A stretch of 64,000 bases of DNA from Agapetus fuscipes. Its lineage: Eukaryota; Arthropoda; Insecta; Trichoptera; Glossosomatidae. Shown here in pieces: positions 52,735 to 63,771 of this stretch (positions within the stretch are counted from its first letter, which is position 1; every line of letters begins with the position of its first letter). The stretch spans positions 16,105,298 through 16,169,297 of the forward strand of contig OX637342.1 of the NCBI GenBank assembly GCA_951799405.1, in the 5' to 3' direction. Position numbers and translations under genes: made by a program. Below the pieces are notes generated by a model, which made no database searches, was not told where the DNA came from, and was given only the letters and a program-made list of their open reading frames with translations.

Positions 52735-53150
52735 GAAAATTTTACATGAGCAATGTTTGCATGTGTACTGGACCAATGTGTCTTATAAAAACAAGAAATT
52801 TATTTTAAAAATATTTAAAAGAACTCTCACATTATCGAGTTTTACGATTTTTCTTAGCTCAGATTGTGTAGAATTTGATTCATAAGACAACTGCATGAAA
52901 AAGTCATATTTGACAAGATTGGCGTATACGGTAAACAAGAACTGGGGGAGCGATTTGTTGCTTTATTGTTCCGACGAGTGTAAGTTTATATTGTCGATGC
53001 ATAATCTCATAATGGAACATGCTGCAGAAACACATTTCCAAGTCGCGGATTTAGCAACGATTGCGAAATTTGTTTTACACAAAATGGGCGGCGGTACAAG
53101 AGTGTATGGATCATATTATATTTGTGCTGAATTAAATTTATGTCTTCTGC
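52735..53150 (-). pseudogene. Decayed inverted relative of the 43.9-44.3 kb exon region
   Basis: The minus strand aligns with 43985-44300 plus 44757-44790: a diverged CAGTTCTTGTTTACCGTAT counterpart of the AAPVLVWLIYH codons, then CTTATGAAT, TTCTACACA.TCTGAG, ATAATGTGAGAG and CACATTGGTCCAGTACACAT. Frames are broken (at least two stops). It lacks the hAT insertion present in the 44.3 kb copy, so it records the pre-insertion state. Confidence 0.55.
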
Positions 53151-54605
53151 ACCTTTGTCGATTTATAATAACTCACTGAGGATCCTGATTAAGGAGCCGA
53201 GATGACATGGGAAAGAAGGTCAAGGAACAAGGAATCGCTGGGCCGAAGGAGGTCATTGTTCATGAGAAAGGGCTGAACATTTTAACTTGCATTTTGAAGA
53301 AAGTTTTTTATTTACTGGTTTGTTAGGAAGAACCTCAAATTTCGTGTTTTTTTTTTTATAAATTCATTTATAATTTGGTAGAGTGAAATCTCAAAATATG
53401 GGTAATGTTTGTATTTTGACTATGGTTGTCCAATTGCAAAATTAAAAAATAGAAATGATAATCATGTTTTTTTTTAAATATGACAACACTTGTTCCAACA
53501 AGAAGAATTTTATACGAGAAAAAAGACGTTACTGTATATTTAATTCGTACTGGACAAACAAAATAAATGAATACGAATTTCCAAAGCAAAAAGAGATTAC
53601 AGAAATTTTGAACTTCAGTAAAAAAGTTTAAATCTTCTAGACTCGCCTACCTGTATTTCGTAGTACCTACAAAAATAATAAATCCTTAGATGACAAAGGG
53701 TTTGAGAGTTTGAGTCGTACTTTCATTGGATTGAGTAGATTGTTCATATACTCAACAGTAAAAAAAGTTTATATTTTCTAATCTATGGCTCGCCTACCTG
53801 CATGATGGAGCACAAAAATAATGAAACCATGTGTACCTATAACTTTTGAATATTAAAGTCAAATTTTAACATGTTTATTTATTTTCAATACCTACCATTT
53901 GAACGTTTACGACGCTCGGACGCATTTTAAACTGTTAATTTCTAGTGGGTACAAAGAAAATGTCATCCATGATGTGGGTTTAGCAATTATTATTTAGTAT
54001 CGTTGAATTTATCCAGGGCGGTAGGTTATACTTTCATATTATACGAGTGGTTTGTGTGCGCTGGGCTTTTTCATTTCCCTAAAGTACAAACAATAATAAA
54101 ACCAACCAAGAGATTGTTTCTATTGCAACCAACAAAATTTTCTACATCTTGAAAAAAGAGTAACGATCTGAGTAGTACTTCTATGGGATGGAGTAGCTTT
54201 TGCAGAACCTTGTATCTCCGTACCAACTTTCATTTCCTCTCCTTGAACTATCCCCGTCATTCCCCTACACCTTTTATTACCATTGTAGCCTGAATAAACG
54301 TGAAACGAGAGCTGTCGGTAAATTTGCTGCGTAACGCCTTCTTGTAGTGTTGAATTATGAACAAGTTACGAGCAATGTTGTGATGTATGTGCTCTTGTAC
54401 TTTTAAAGATTACGATCGGTTCAGTACAAATTGAACCGCCCAGTACTGCAGGCTAAAAACTATTCATCAAAAATATATCTTCCAGAGAATTTGAATGAGT
54501 ATTATATTGAAAAACATAGTCTGAAAGATTCCTGATAGTCGAAGATAGTAATGGGCAGTAGAGATATTTGTTTTGAAATACGTGTTTGAGCGTACTTACA
54601 CACTA
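53151..54605. other. Intergenic AT-rich DNA, no gene
   Basis: Nothing recognised apart from a loose ~90-bp duplication: TAAAAAAGTTTAAATCTTCTAG...CTCGCCTACCTG at 53619 and AAAAAAGTTTATATTTTCTAA...CTCGCCTACCTG at 53760. Confidence 0.4.
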
Positions 54606-54606
54606 T

Positions 54607-54900
54607 GACCGGTTCGTAGTCTAGTGGTTAACACTTCTGACTCGTAAATGGAAGGTTGTGGGTTCGAATCTCAGCGGAGCACACAAAATATACCATTTAT
54701 ATTGTCAAATATAGGTACTCTTTGATGTGGAAAAAAATCATATACCTTTACCAAATACCGGTCACTAAGGGTCCATCCAGCAACTGGGTCTTGCTTGAGA
54801 ATTGGTACTTTCTATAGCGACGACCAAGCTCGCAGAGGGCTCTTGAGGTGTGATACACACAAAAAAGCGCTCACCAAATAAATCATCCTAATATTATTAT
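54607..54900 (+). repeat. SINE family A, full-length reference copy
   Basis: 5' tRNA-like head (54607-54682): TTCGTAGTCTAGTGGTTAAC (A box), GGGTTCGAATCTCAG (B box). Then the AAAATATACCATTTATAT linker, the GGTCACTAAGGGTCCATCCA body, and the end CACCAAATAAATCATCCTAA with a TATTAT tail. No acceptor-stem closure, so it is not a working tRNA gene. Confidence 0.8.
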
Positions 54901-54929
54901 GCAATAACGAGAAACGTAACTAAGGTGCA

Positions 54930-55080
54930 CATATAGTGCAACTTGTCCTCGAAAGGTTCGCATGTGACGTGTGGAATCTATTTATTTTATATTAGGTAAG
55001 AGGGGCGTACGCCAACCACTTATGTTGTCGAAGTGGGTGTTTCTCAGCTCCCAAGGGGGCTGGTAGGGAAGATCGGAGCT
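54930..55080 (-). repeat. SINE family B fragment
   Basis: Plus-strand view: GTACGCCAACCACTTATG, GAAGTGGGTGTTTCTCAGCT, GGGGGCTGGTA. Head missing. Confidence 0.55.
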
Positions 55081-55239
55081 AACGCCTCCATAATGTACAC
55101 CGTCACTTGTAACAGTACAACGTGAAGTTAGCTGAGTATTTTGTTGAAGAAAAACAAAGAAATGCCCATTTATTCTATCAGTTTGTAGACCTTAATATCA
55201 ACACAGCGCCCTACTTCGACTATAACCCGTTCAGTATAC

Positions 55240-55602
55240 TGTTATGATTTTAGTTGGGTTCATTTAATCAAAGAGAATTTATTTTTCAAAATTTATTTTT
55301 TACAATGCCGGTTCACAATGTGCTGATTTCTAGCTCTTTCTTATCGACTTCACCGCTCAATGTATTAATCGACTATGGTCTCTCACACAATTGCGGTCCA
55401 AATATATAGCGTCTAAGCGGACGACTCTCGCATATTCCGGACCCTTCTATAGTGAACCACACACTTCTGTATTGTTCCATATTATTCTAGTTACAACTAC
55501 TTGCCTGGGCACATGCATACATTCAAACTCACAGTAGACTATACTAGAGGCGGACACATACACATAAGCAAGCCACGTAGTCGGATCCATAAGTTTGTAA
55601 CA
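55240..55602. repeat. Probable solo LTR
   Basis: 363 bp, TGTTATGATT ... GTTTGTAACA ends, internal AATATATAGCG TATA-like segment. Flanks ATAC / ATAG nearly match as a 4-bp duplication. A weakly related stretch lies at 58200-58330. Confidence 0.5.
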
Positions 55603-55639
55603 ATAGTTATCCATGGCGTCTCAATATTCTGCCACATTA

Positions 55640-56020
55640 CGCCGCATCTGCAGACTCTTCCCTAGCTGAGGATACCTGAGAGGGTCCGGTAGAAGATCAG
55701 CTTGCTGGTCTTCAAGACCCTGCATGGAACCGCACCGCAGTATCTGAGGGACCTCATAGCTCCAGCGACTGCAAACTATAGGACGGTAACACTACGGTCA
55801 GCCGCATCTGGAGTTCCATACAAGAGAAAAGAAGACCGTTCTTGGATACCGAGCCTTCAAGATGGCTGCTCCAACTGCATGGAACGGCCTTCCAGATGAC
55901 CTGTACGAGATGGATTTGCAAAATGTGTTTAGGAGAGCACCTCTTTACACGCTCGAAAGAACAAGCGTCTTTCGGATGATCTAGTGTTATGAAAAGGCGC
56001 TATAGAAACTCCGAATTAAA
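55640..56020 (+). pseudogene. CR1-like LINE reverse-transcriptase C-terminus
   Basis: LVFKTLHGTAPQYLRDLIAP and VTLRSAASG, then after a frame change YRAFKMAAPTAWNGLPDDL. 3' terminus GGCGCTATAGAAACTCCGAA. Same clade as 43045-43480 but broken. Confidence 0.7.
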
Positions 56021-56804
56021 ATTTTAATACCTATATTTTTATAAACTCTAGTTGTGTAGATAAAATGTCTTATATTAATGTTAGGTTCCCACCTGTTTCT
56101 CAATGGTAATTTTTTTAATTTCATTCCCCTTTTAAAAACTTTTCTGATCTTATCATATAATCTACAATCAAAGATAAAAGCAAGAAACCTTGAAACTTAA
56201 AATAGACCAACCAAAGCTATTCGGATTTAAAAAATAGCACTGCCGAGTAGATAATGGCAGCTCTCATTTTAAATGCTTTATAAATCAACTGTTATTTTTT
56301 TCAGAATAATATGCCTAGCAGTGTAGCAAACGTAGCAATTAAAAACATAGCAGGTTTTGCTTTGCGTTGACCCTTGTTAGCACAGAAGTGGCGCGCGTAC
56401 CAGTTTATTGTTATGTCAGGTAATAGCCTGAGAAAAACATGCACATTTAATGTTGTGCTGGCATTTAAATATCGATTAATATAGCTTAGTGTACTTACCT
56501 ACTAATTCTTTTGTTAAGCAGCTGTTGAAAATTGAAAATTATGCGTTTATTCAGAAATTGTGCATTAATCTACTTTTAGGATTTTTTTTTTGGATCCAAC
56601 ATAAATCTTATCTAAAAAAAAGTTTTAATGGTGTGCTTTAACGAAACTTTTACATTTGATGATGTAAATATGCACATGTTTATGGTTAGGCAAAAATTGG
56701 TTGGTAAATTGCATTCCTCTTCACGAATTAATTTAAAAAAAAAAAGTGTAAACAAACAAAAAAATGCTTAGATACAGTAAGCATTTACTTACTTATGCAA
56801 AATA

Positions 56805-56950
56805 AAAATATTGTTTAAAAAACGTAGTTTTATTTTCACAATAATTAATTCTATTTGCCTCGAGTACTACGTTTTTGAAATAATATTTTTATATTGAACT
56901 AATAATTAATTTTCACTATGTGAATACACAAACCCTAAAAAGTTTCATTT
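56805..56950. mobile_element. Palindromic foldback element, decayed
   Basis: Left arm AAAAACGTAGTTTTATTTTC and right TACGTTTTTGAAATAATATT; centre CCTCGAGTAC; flank TTTTCACTATGTGAATACAC matches the flank at 31920. Confidence 0.5.
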
Positions 56951-57044
56951 ACGTATGCATATAAATTGTAGTGTAAATTGAATTTCGACGAAAATACACT
57001 AGGAATCGGTTCACTCTTGTTAAATTTATCCCTATTTTATAGGT

Positions 57045-57145
57045 TTTAGAGTATGCCGTCATTTCCTGAAACAGGAGTGGCATCGACAAAAGTGAACATT
57101 TTTTGGAGAACGGGTCGTCAATCTCATAACAACCTCCTGTTCTTC
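57045..57145 (-). repeat. LINE T250 tail fragment, old
   Basis: Minus-strand block TTTCCTGAAACAGGAGTGGC ... TCATAACAACCTCC. Only the 5' half of the tail remains. Confidence 0.55.
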
Positions 57146-58369
57146 AAATAACATAAAAAATGTATTTAAAAAATCTAGTTCAAATATATATATTTCGTGA
57201 ATATGTGTGTCACAAAAAAGGACAACTAAATCTAAATCTTTAACACGTAAACATTCGAAATAATTATTTATTTTTTAAGTACATCGAATAATTAATTTTT
57301 AACGCGCTTCCAATTGAGTGCAGAAGTGCTAAAGGCCCTGAAAACTTCAAAAAGTTGCTAAAAAAAAAAAAATTGAATGAGTTAAAATATTTAATAATTT
57401 TATAGTTATTAGTTAATAGTTAAAGTAGTTATAGTTAAATATAGCTATGTTATATAATGGTATGTATAGTATAGATAATATAGTAATATGTAATACATAT
57501 GATATAATGATAAAGTTAAAAAAAAAGTTAATAGTTAAAATAAGTAGAATAAGACATTTTATACATTGTAAGACATATCATACATTTAAAAAAAAAATTG
57601 TTATACAAATGAAAATTAAATATTTAAGCTGTCGCCCTCAAGGCACACAAGCATTCGCTTTTGCCTGAGGGTTAGATTCTTATAATAATAATATTTAAAA
57701 AAAATGTAAATATAAAATGTAACCTATTTTATTATTAAAAAATAAATAAATTATGTTGCATGCTATATTTTTGTGTTTTTAAACATTATATTTATTTAAA
57801 TTGACATTATAGTATGACAGTGGGTCACCAAAGCGATTGCATAACCTTATTCACAAAGAGATGAAATGTATTACATTGTATTGTCGTAAAGTGTCCGTAA
57901 TGTCACCTTTAACGCGGCTTGAAGGCGCCAGATGTACCGATGTGTGATTTATAGCTGGCATAATCCTGCTTTATAAGTTATAACTACGCTGCAAGTCTCC
58001 AGCGATCTCTCCCACAGATCCGCTTAAATCTTTAACAAATGTTACGTTGACCAAAATGATCGAATTCGAGGTTTACATTCTAAAAAGCTTGGTCGTTAAC
58101 ATGCACTAAGATCATTGATGTTAGAATTTCTATCTCGGGTTTATTTTTTTATAAAATTGCTGTTGTATTTATTTTTTAATAAGTTGATTACATAATATGG
58201 TTCACTCTGCAACTTCTGTATTTGTCGGTTACACAGCTAGAGCGTTAATCGATCATTGGCTGCTTCACAGAACTGCAGTCTATTTATATGTAGCCAAGGA
58301 GATATTCTCACGTGTTCCGAATTGACTTGGCGCCTCCGGAGTAGATTATTTTTTTTCTTTGAAAAGATT
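57146..58369. other. AT-rich intergenic DNA, low complexity 57380-57780
   Basis: 57400-57560 is a loose TAGTTA/ATAGT low-complexity stretch. A CCCTCAAGGCA/TGCCTGAGGG hairpin lies near 57635-57670. No gene. Confidence 0.45.
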
Positions 58370-58470
58370 TTTTTTTGTCCTGAAGATGCCTTGTAGGCAA
58401 AAGTACTAGACAGGAATAAAATTATAAAAAGTGAATAAAACTTTGTTAATTTAACTAATATTCAGTTTTA
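58370..58470. repeat. Half-copy of the 14046 palindromic element with hammerhead-like core
   Basis: CCTGAAGATGCCTTGTAGGC then AAAAGTACTAGACA on the plus strand, followed by AAAAAGTGAATAAAACTTTG. The core is degenerate (CTGAAGA; GCAAAA). Confidence 0.55.
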
Positions 58471-59389
58471 CTTTTAAGGTATCGAAATATACATTCAAAA
58501 TATCACAATAGAAAAAATATGTTTAAATAATAACAAAATAAACGCTATGAAATAAAAAAAAAATAAAAAAACAATGCTTGTATTGTCATAAATTTATTTG
58601 GTAATAGAGAAAAAAGTTGCTGAAATAAAATGTCCATAATTTATCGACTGTTTTACACGGAATAATTTATTTCCAGGCCCGGATCTAGGGCGGTTCGAGC
58701 GGTGCGACCGAACCAGGGCCCCCGCGGCCTGAGGGCCCCCAAAATTCTATTTATTTATTATTATTGTAAAAAAAAAATTGTATAGATTAAACTTTTCATC
58801 GCTTCCGGTTCATAACGCTACGTTTTATACAGACAAAGACTTCAATAATACAGAAATAAAAGCTTCTCACAACAAATCTTCCGGGGCCCCACAATAACTG
58901 ATTAGGGCCCCGAACATTCCAAAAAGTAATAAATAAATAAAGTTTCTCCTTAAAACTAAAAAAAATAAAGGTAAAGAAAGATACCAAACATGTGTCATCA
59001 TAAACTCCCAGGCATGTCACATAATGGAACCTGTAGGATTATAGCAGTTAACTGCGCTATTGTTCCTGCCACGGCGGCAAAACTTCCGACGCGACAGTTA
59101 TAAATCTTTCACTAGTAATGTAATAAAATGTAAACAGTATAAGTTTCTATACAAAAAAAATAGTGTATAGCGACGGGTAATGAATGGTCGGTCTTTGCTT
59201 CCACGTATTGTTTATATTGCTTTGTCGGCAAATTTTACCTGAGAACTAGTGGGTTCCTTTAAATTTCTGTCTTTCTTTTTTATCTTTAGAAATGCATCAA
59301 AATATGATAGGTAGGTACTTCTTAAAGTATTTGTATAATTTTTGCCTGACAACCGGTTTCATATTACGTTGATTATCAAAACAATCAGC

Positions 59390-59575
59390 TTTATAATCCG
59401 TGTTGCAAAGATCTATTAACATTTAAGGCTGATATTAAATGCATGCACACAAGCAGGCACATATAATTCACGCTTAAATACGCTGCATATGTACATACAA
59501 AATAAACCAATCCTGTCATGAGCATAAACTTTCCAACTCCTGCCGCCTTTCCCTGAAACAAAGGGTGAAAAAAAT
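59390..59575 (-). repeat. LINE T250 tail copy, old
   Basis: Minus-strand copy with TTGCAAAGATCTATTAACAT, CACGCTTAAATACGCTGC and CCTGAAACAAAGGGTGA. Confidence 0.65.
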
Positions 59576-59576
59576 A

Positions 59577-59725
59577 TACCATTTATATTTTCCAATTTGC
59601 TTTTCGCCGGGTTGAAAAATTCATAAAACCTTTACCTATGACCGGTCACCACAGGTCCATCCAGCCTTACAGCAACTGGGTCTTGCTTAAGAATTGGCGC
59701 TTTGTAGCGATGACGATCAAGCTCG
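59577..59725 (+). repeat. SINE family A, headless
   Basis: Begins in the linker (ACCATTTATATTTTCCAATT), runs through GGTCCATCCAGCCTTACAGC and ends at GATCAAGCTCGTAA, where a SINE B starts. Confidence 0.7.
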
Positions 59726-59729
59726 TAAA

Positions 59730-59995
59730 AAGGTCGATAGCTCAATTGGTAGAATGCTTGCATTCCATGCCGAGAGCAAGGGTTCGATGTCAAAGGTTCA
59801 CTCAGCCTTCAAAAGAAATGAGAACCAGCCCCCCCGGGAGCTGGGAAACCCCCACTTCAACTGAAAGTGGTTGGTGTGAGGCCGGCCCCCTTACCTGTAA
59901 AAATAAATAGGTCCGGAAGCGCCACATGCGACCCCTTCGGGGATAACGCAGGCAAGAAGTTACACTATACGTGTAGCTTAGATGCGTTTTTTTGC
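59730..59995 (+). repeat. SINE family B, tRNA-headed
   Basis: Head GGTCGATAGCTCAATTGGTA (A box) and AAGGGTTCGATG (B box), body CAGCCTTCAAAAGAAATGAG, hairpin CCACTTCAACTGAAAGTGG, end GTGTAGCTTAGATGCG. Confidence 0.75.
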
Positions 59996-60140
59996 GAGTA
60001 AACCTTGCCGGTATTTTATTCCGGGGTTTGAAATAAACACCGTAACGGGAAATCATTTCTGACACCCTCGGTGGGATTCGAACCCGAGCTCACGGCCTGG
60101 AATGCAAGCACTCTACAAACTGAGCTATCGACCGGACCAA
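59990..60140 (-). repeat. SINE family B, tRNA-headed 5' part
   Basis: Minus-strand head 60140-60070: GGTCGATAGCTCAGTTTGTA and CTCGGGTTCGAATCCCACC, the best-preserved tRNA-like head in the window. Tail-to-tail with the previous SINE B. Confidence 0.75.
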
Positions 60141-60239
60141 TAGAATCTGCAAAAAAAAAAAAATTAAATCTCGTCGGGCATATGTCACAGGTCAATGTGA
60201 CTAGGGTCCTTAGCAACCAATATTTAGCAACGCCATTTC

Positions 60240-60400
60240 TTTCACACACCCGCGGTCACTTGTGGAATGTGAAAATTAATCTATTTATTTTTAAATGTTA
60301 GGGTGCCGCCCTTACACCAACCACTTAACTTGAAGGGAGATTTTCCAGCTCCCAAAGATTCTGGTTTTCATTTCCTCTCAAGGTTGAGCAAGTCAATGGA
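60240..60400 (-). repeat. SINE family B fragment
   Basis: Plus-strand view: CCCTTACACCAACCACTTAA, TTTTCCAGCTCCCAAAG, AAGGTTGAG. Diverged. Confidence 0.5.
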
Positions 60401-60419
60401 TAATGCCTAACCTAATACC

Positions 60420-60655
60420 TATACGCAACGCAACTACGCGACTAAGCTACACATATAGTGTAACTTCTTGCCGCGTTATCCCCGAAGGGGTTGCATGTGG
60501 CGAGTTGAACCTATTTATTTTTACAGGTAAGGGGGCCGGCCTTATGCCAACCACTTCAGTTGAAGTGGGGGTTTCCCAGCTTCCGAGGGGGCTGGTACTC
60601 ATTTCTTGTGAAGGCTGAGTAAACCTTGCCGGTATTTTATTCCGGGGTTTGAAAT
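60420..60655 (-). repeat. SINE family B, 3' part
   Basis: Plus-strand view: CAACTACGCGACTAAGCTACAC, TTCTTGCCGCGTTATCC, CACTTCAGTTGAAGTGG hairpin, GTGAAGGCTGAGTAAACC. The head is lost at 60655. Confidence 0.7.
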
Positions 60656-60832
60656 TTATCACTTGAATTTATCATTTAAACATTATCCATTGATGTATGA
60701 AAATTTAGAAATGTTAAAAACTAGACGAATTCTTATAAGAATCTTGCGAGAGTCTCAAGAGAACCATTGATATAAATTATCCAGAAAACCTTATTGAAGA
60801 GAAATTGGTCACGATACGATATAACGATAACG

Positions 60833-61082
60833 TTCCTTGACTTATATGTTGGTATGAGGCTGACCACCCATACTGTAAAAAATGGTTCACTTTGCAATGT
60901 CATCCCTGTTCCAAGGTCGGCAAAAGTTGCAGGGCTTTTGTTCATTTGAGGTTTTGATTTAAGTAATTTGTAAGTACACATTCAGCATTTGTGAGCGCGA
61001 ACTTACACGTGTCTGTTTGTGGGCATGCAATTAGATATGTGTTTTTAATTTAATATATCCTTGCAATTTAGAGTATAGATTA
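60833..61082 (+). repeat. LINE T250 tail copy, GATTATA subfamily
   Basis: TTCCTTGACTTATATGTTGG start; AAGTACACATTCAGCATTTG marker; tail AGAGTATAGATTATTAC. Confidence 0.75.
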
Positions 61083-61989
61083 TTACAGAGATGTATAATC
61101 GTAAAAAATGCATTTTTTGTCCTTTGAAAAAATAGGGGTGGAAGGAGGAGGGGATTTTTTACGAGGGGATGGGGGCATATGGGGGGGCCCCCGAGCTTGT
61201 CCCCGCACCAGGGCCCCCAGAGGGGTTAATCCGGGCCTGTTTATTTCCATTATTAAGAAGTGTTTAATGCCAGTTTTCAGCCATCGACGATTTATCACTT
61301 TCGCTGTAACGCATTAGACAATAATGCCGCCTTTACCTGTGTAATGGTTTGCTTTTATTGATGCCTTGGGAAATCATATTAATGTTCACTTGTAAAATGT
61401 GCGAAAAAATGTTATGACACTTGGTGGTGTTGCCAAATATGACGGGAGGCGTGATCAGAAAAAAAATTAAGAATGACAGAAAAAAAGGTTTAATTTTTTG
61501 TTGAAGAAATTTTACAAGTTCATTAATTTTCATAATGCGTACGGATACAATTTAAATAAAGGAAAGTTAGAGTCACGCGGTGTGTGCAATACGCGACCGG
61601 CAATATAAAGAAATAAATACAAATACGTATAAGGATGATTTTTTTGGTGAGCGCTGTTTTTTTTGTATAAATTAGGTACACATCAACTAATTTCTTTTTC
61701 AAGATTTAAAAGTAACTTAAACAAACATATTTGCATTTCACTTATAATTTCTTTGGCATAATATTTTGGAAGCATTTATTTCTTACTTCCATACTGCTAG
61801 CCTCTTTTTTCCACTGCTGGATATACATAGGCCTCTTAATTTTTTTCACATTCGTCCATCTCGAGCAACAAAATACCACTGTTTTTTCATCAGCTGGACA
61901 ATATCGTCAACCTATAATGGGAATCATTTCTTAAATACGTTATATACATTGGTAGGTTTTCGGGTAATCCGTGGATTTGCTATTTTCTA

Positions 61990-62028
61990 GCCGACGTTTC
62001 GGATCGGTATCACGATCCCTCATCGGGG
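61990..62028 (-). ncRNA. Hammerhead-ribozyme-like motif, Penelope-like-element type
   Basis: The minus strand reads CCGATGAG, a perfect 6-bp stem GGATCG/CGATCC with loop TGATAC, then GAAACGTCGGC. GATGA and GAAAC-GTC match the hammerhead core and cleavage triplet. Short-stem-III hammerheads ending GAAACGUC are known from Penelope-like retroelements. Deviations: CUGAUGA is CCGAUGA, and one extra base lies between the core and stem II. Catalysis is therefore doubtful. Confidence 0.5.
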
Positions 62029-62358
62029 CAGTCCTTTTGTGTGTAGGGTTGGCCTTCGACTGATTTGTGATGTGTTTTGTTGCGGGTCGATGCAGGGCGG
62101 GGTGAGGAGGGGGGGGGGGGCTGCATTTCTCTTTTCTTTTGTCTTGTTATATATATATTTTAACATAAAAAATATAATAGTTATCACAACGAATTCATTG
62201 ATCTAGCCACATAGAAATGTGTCTCTTTATCGTTTGCGAGCTTCTTCGATTGTGTTTTTATTGATTTCCCAATAGTCGTACACCGCGGCTAATCAGCGAG
62301 CTTTGTCTGTTGGGCCGGCGGTTGTTGGTTCACAAGAAACAGCAGAACTACAACGGTG

Positions 62359-62464
62359 TTATTCACACACAGCAAATCCATGGCTCAACAACCACTCAAC
62401 GTGAATTTTCCATACAAAACAACGATGATCCATGGATCAGCTGTGGATTTATGTGCTGTGAATA
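62359..62464. mobile_element. Small foldback MITE (TATTCACA ends)
   Basis: Left TATTCACACACAGCAAATCC and right GTGGATTTATGTGCTGTGAATA are inverted. Copies at 22434 and 63362. Confidence 0.65.
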
Positions 62465-62754
62465 GTCGTGTAAGTGATGAACCGAGTCGTGCTTGCTTTG
62501 ACTTGCAATATTGGTGGTCCCATGCTACTCATTATATGGCTTGTTATCACAGTGATACTAGTCAGTCAATAAGTCGTTTAGGACAGTTGTTAGTAGAATT
62601 AAAGATCTTGTCGTACATTTATATTGGACAACTGTGGTATATTTATATTTAAATTAACGAACTAGCTCATTGCAAATAGTTACATATGTATATGTACGAG
62701 TATAGGTAGGTAGATTTTCAATTCAACAGAATTCTGTCAAAAAATAAATATGAT

Positions 62755-63030
62755 CTACGCAACTAAGCTACGAATACAGTGTAACTCCTTGCCGCGTTTT
62801 CCACGAAGGAATCGCATGTGGTGAGTGGAACATATTTATTTTACAGGTAAGGTGGCGGCCTTACGCCAACCACTTCAGTTGAAGAGAGGGTATCCCAGTC
62901 ACCGAGGAGGCTGGTACTCATTTTTTGTGAAGGCTAAGTAAACCTTGCTGGTATTTTATTTTGAGTTTAAAATAAACACCAAAACGGGAAATCATTTCTG
63001 ACACCTTCGCTGCAATTCGAAAAATGTAAG
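62755..63030 (-). repeat. SINE family B
   Basis: Plus-strand view: ACGCAACTAAGCTACGAATAC, TTACGCCAACCACTTCAG, GTGAAGGCTAAGTAAACC, TCATTTCTGACACCTTCG. The head is truncated in the B box. Confidence 0.65.
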
Positions 63031-63361
63031 CAAGACACTACAACACGCTTACTGCAGTGAGTGATTTAGTTTTCATACATTTTCTACGTACGCGATCGAA
63101 GGGAGCTTAAAATGCTTCTTAAAGCTTCTTAAAATGCATCTCAAATGCTTCATACTTGGAGTACTGTCCTGTCCACTTGAAACGTGTGGACTTCACATTA
63201 CCAACAAACCCACAAAGACAGTGGATTGTGCAAGTGGTATCGTCAATTAGTGCAAATCACACACAAATCATCACTAAGTACTTACTTAATTGTTGCGCTA
63301 AGCTCTCAGATAGATCAATTATTTAATCAAGGATTTCGAAGCACGGAAACTGTTAGTCTCA

Positions 63362-63470
63362 AACAGCAAAGTCATGGCTCATCCGCAGCCTACAGTGAAT
63401 TTTCCATACAAAAAAGTGATGATCTGTAGATCAGTTATGGATCAAATGTTTTGTGAATCGCACTGTGGGA
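63362..63470. repeat. Small foldback MITE copy (TATTCACA family)
   Basis: GTGAATTTTCCATACAAAAAAG and GATGATCTGTAGATCAG match 62359 and 22434. Confidence 0.6.
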
Positions 63471-63634
63471 GTTTCGAAATAAGGATTTCAAGATTTGTAG
63501 CCGTATTCACAAAGAATGCTGAGAGATCTCACAGTGTGCTCCAACACTGTCAGATGGTTTTTTTAAAAACAAAATAGAAAATATTGCAGGCTACACAACA
63601 GCCCTGTGAAATTAATGGTTAAAAGAGGGTTTCT

Positions 63635-63771
63635 CTCGTATTCACTAATACTACTAACACTTCCCTTAGGCTATACTAGAGCTTTGAAGGGTTTTTAATT
63701 ATTTACTAAACGCGCATTCTAAGTGCTAGTGAGGCCTAAAGGAAGTTTTAGTAGGATTGGTGAATACTGAG
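63635..63771. mobile_element. Foldback MITE (CGTATTCACTAAT...)
   Basis: Left TCGTATTCACTAATACTACT against right AGTAGGATTGGTGAATACTG; TTCCCTTAGGC against GCCTAAAGGAA. About 137 bp, no ORF. Confidence 0.7.

Larger units (their letters stand above)
58674..61239. mobile_element. hAT-type element, 2566 bp, filled with SINE and LINE insertions
   Basis: Ends CAGGCCCGGATCTAG and its inverted counterpart AATCCGGGCCTG; perfect 8-bp duplication TTTATTTC (58666-58673 and 61240-61247). G/C-rich subterminal GGGCCCC blocks sit at both ends. No transposase visible. Contains two LINE tails, one SINE A and several SINE B copies. Confidence 0.85.

Noticed and set aside
52895..53179. 94-codon plus-strand frame
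   Set aside because: The minus strand of the same DNA aligns with the 44 kb exon region; the plus frame is a shadow.
54607..54682. tRNA gene
   Set aside because: A and B boxes are present but acceptor and anticodon stems do not close, and the unit is repeated with a SINE body.
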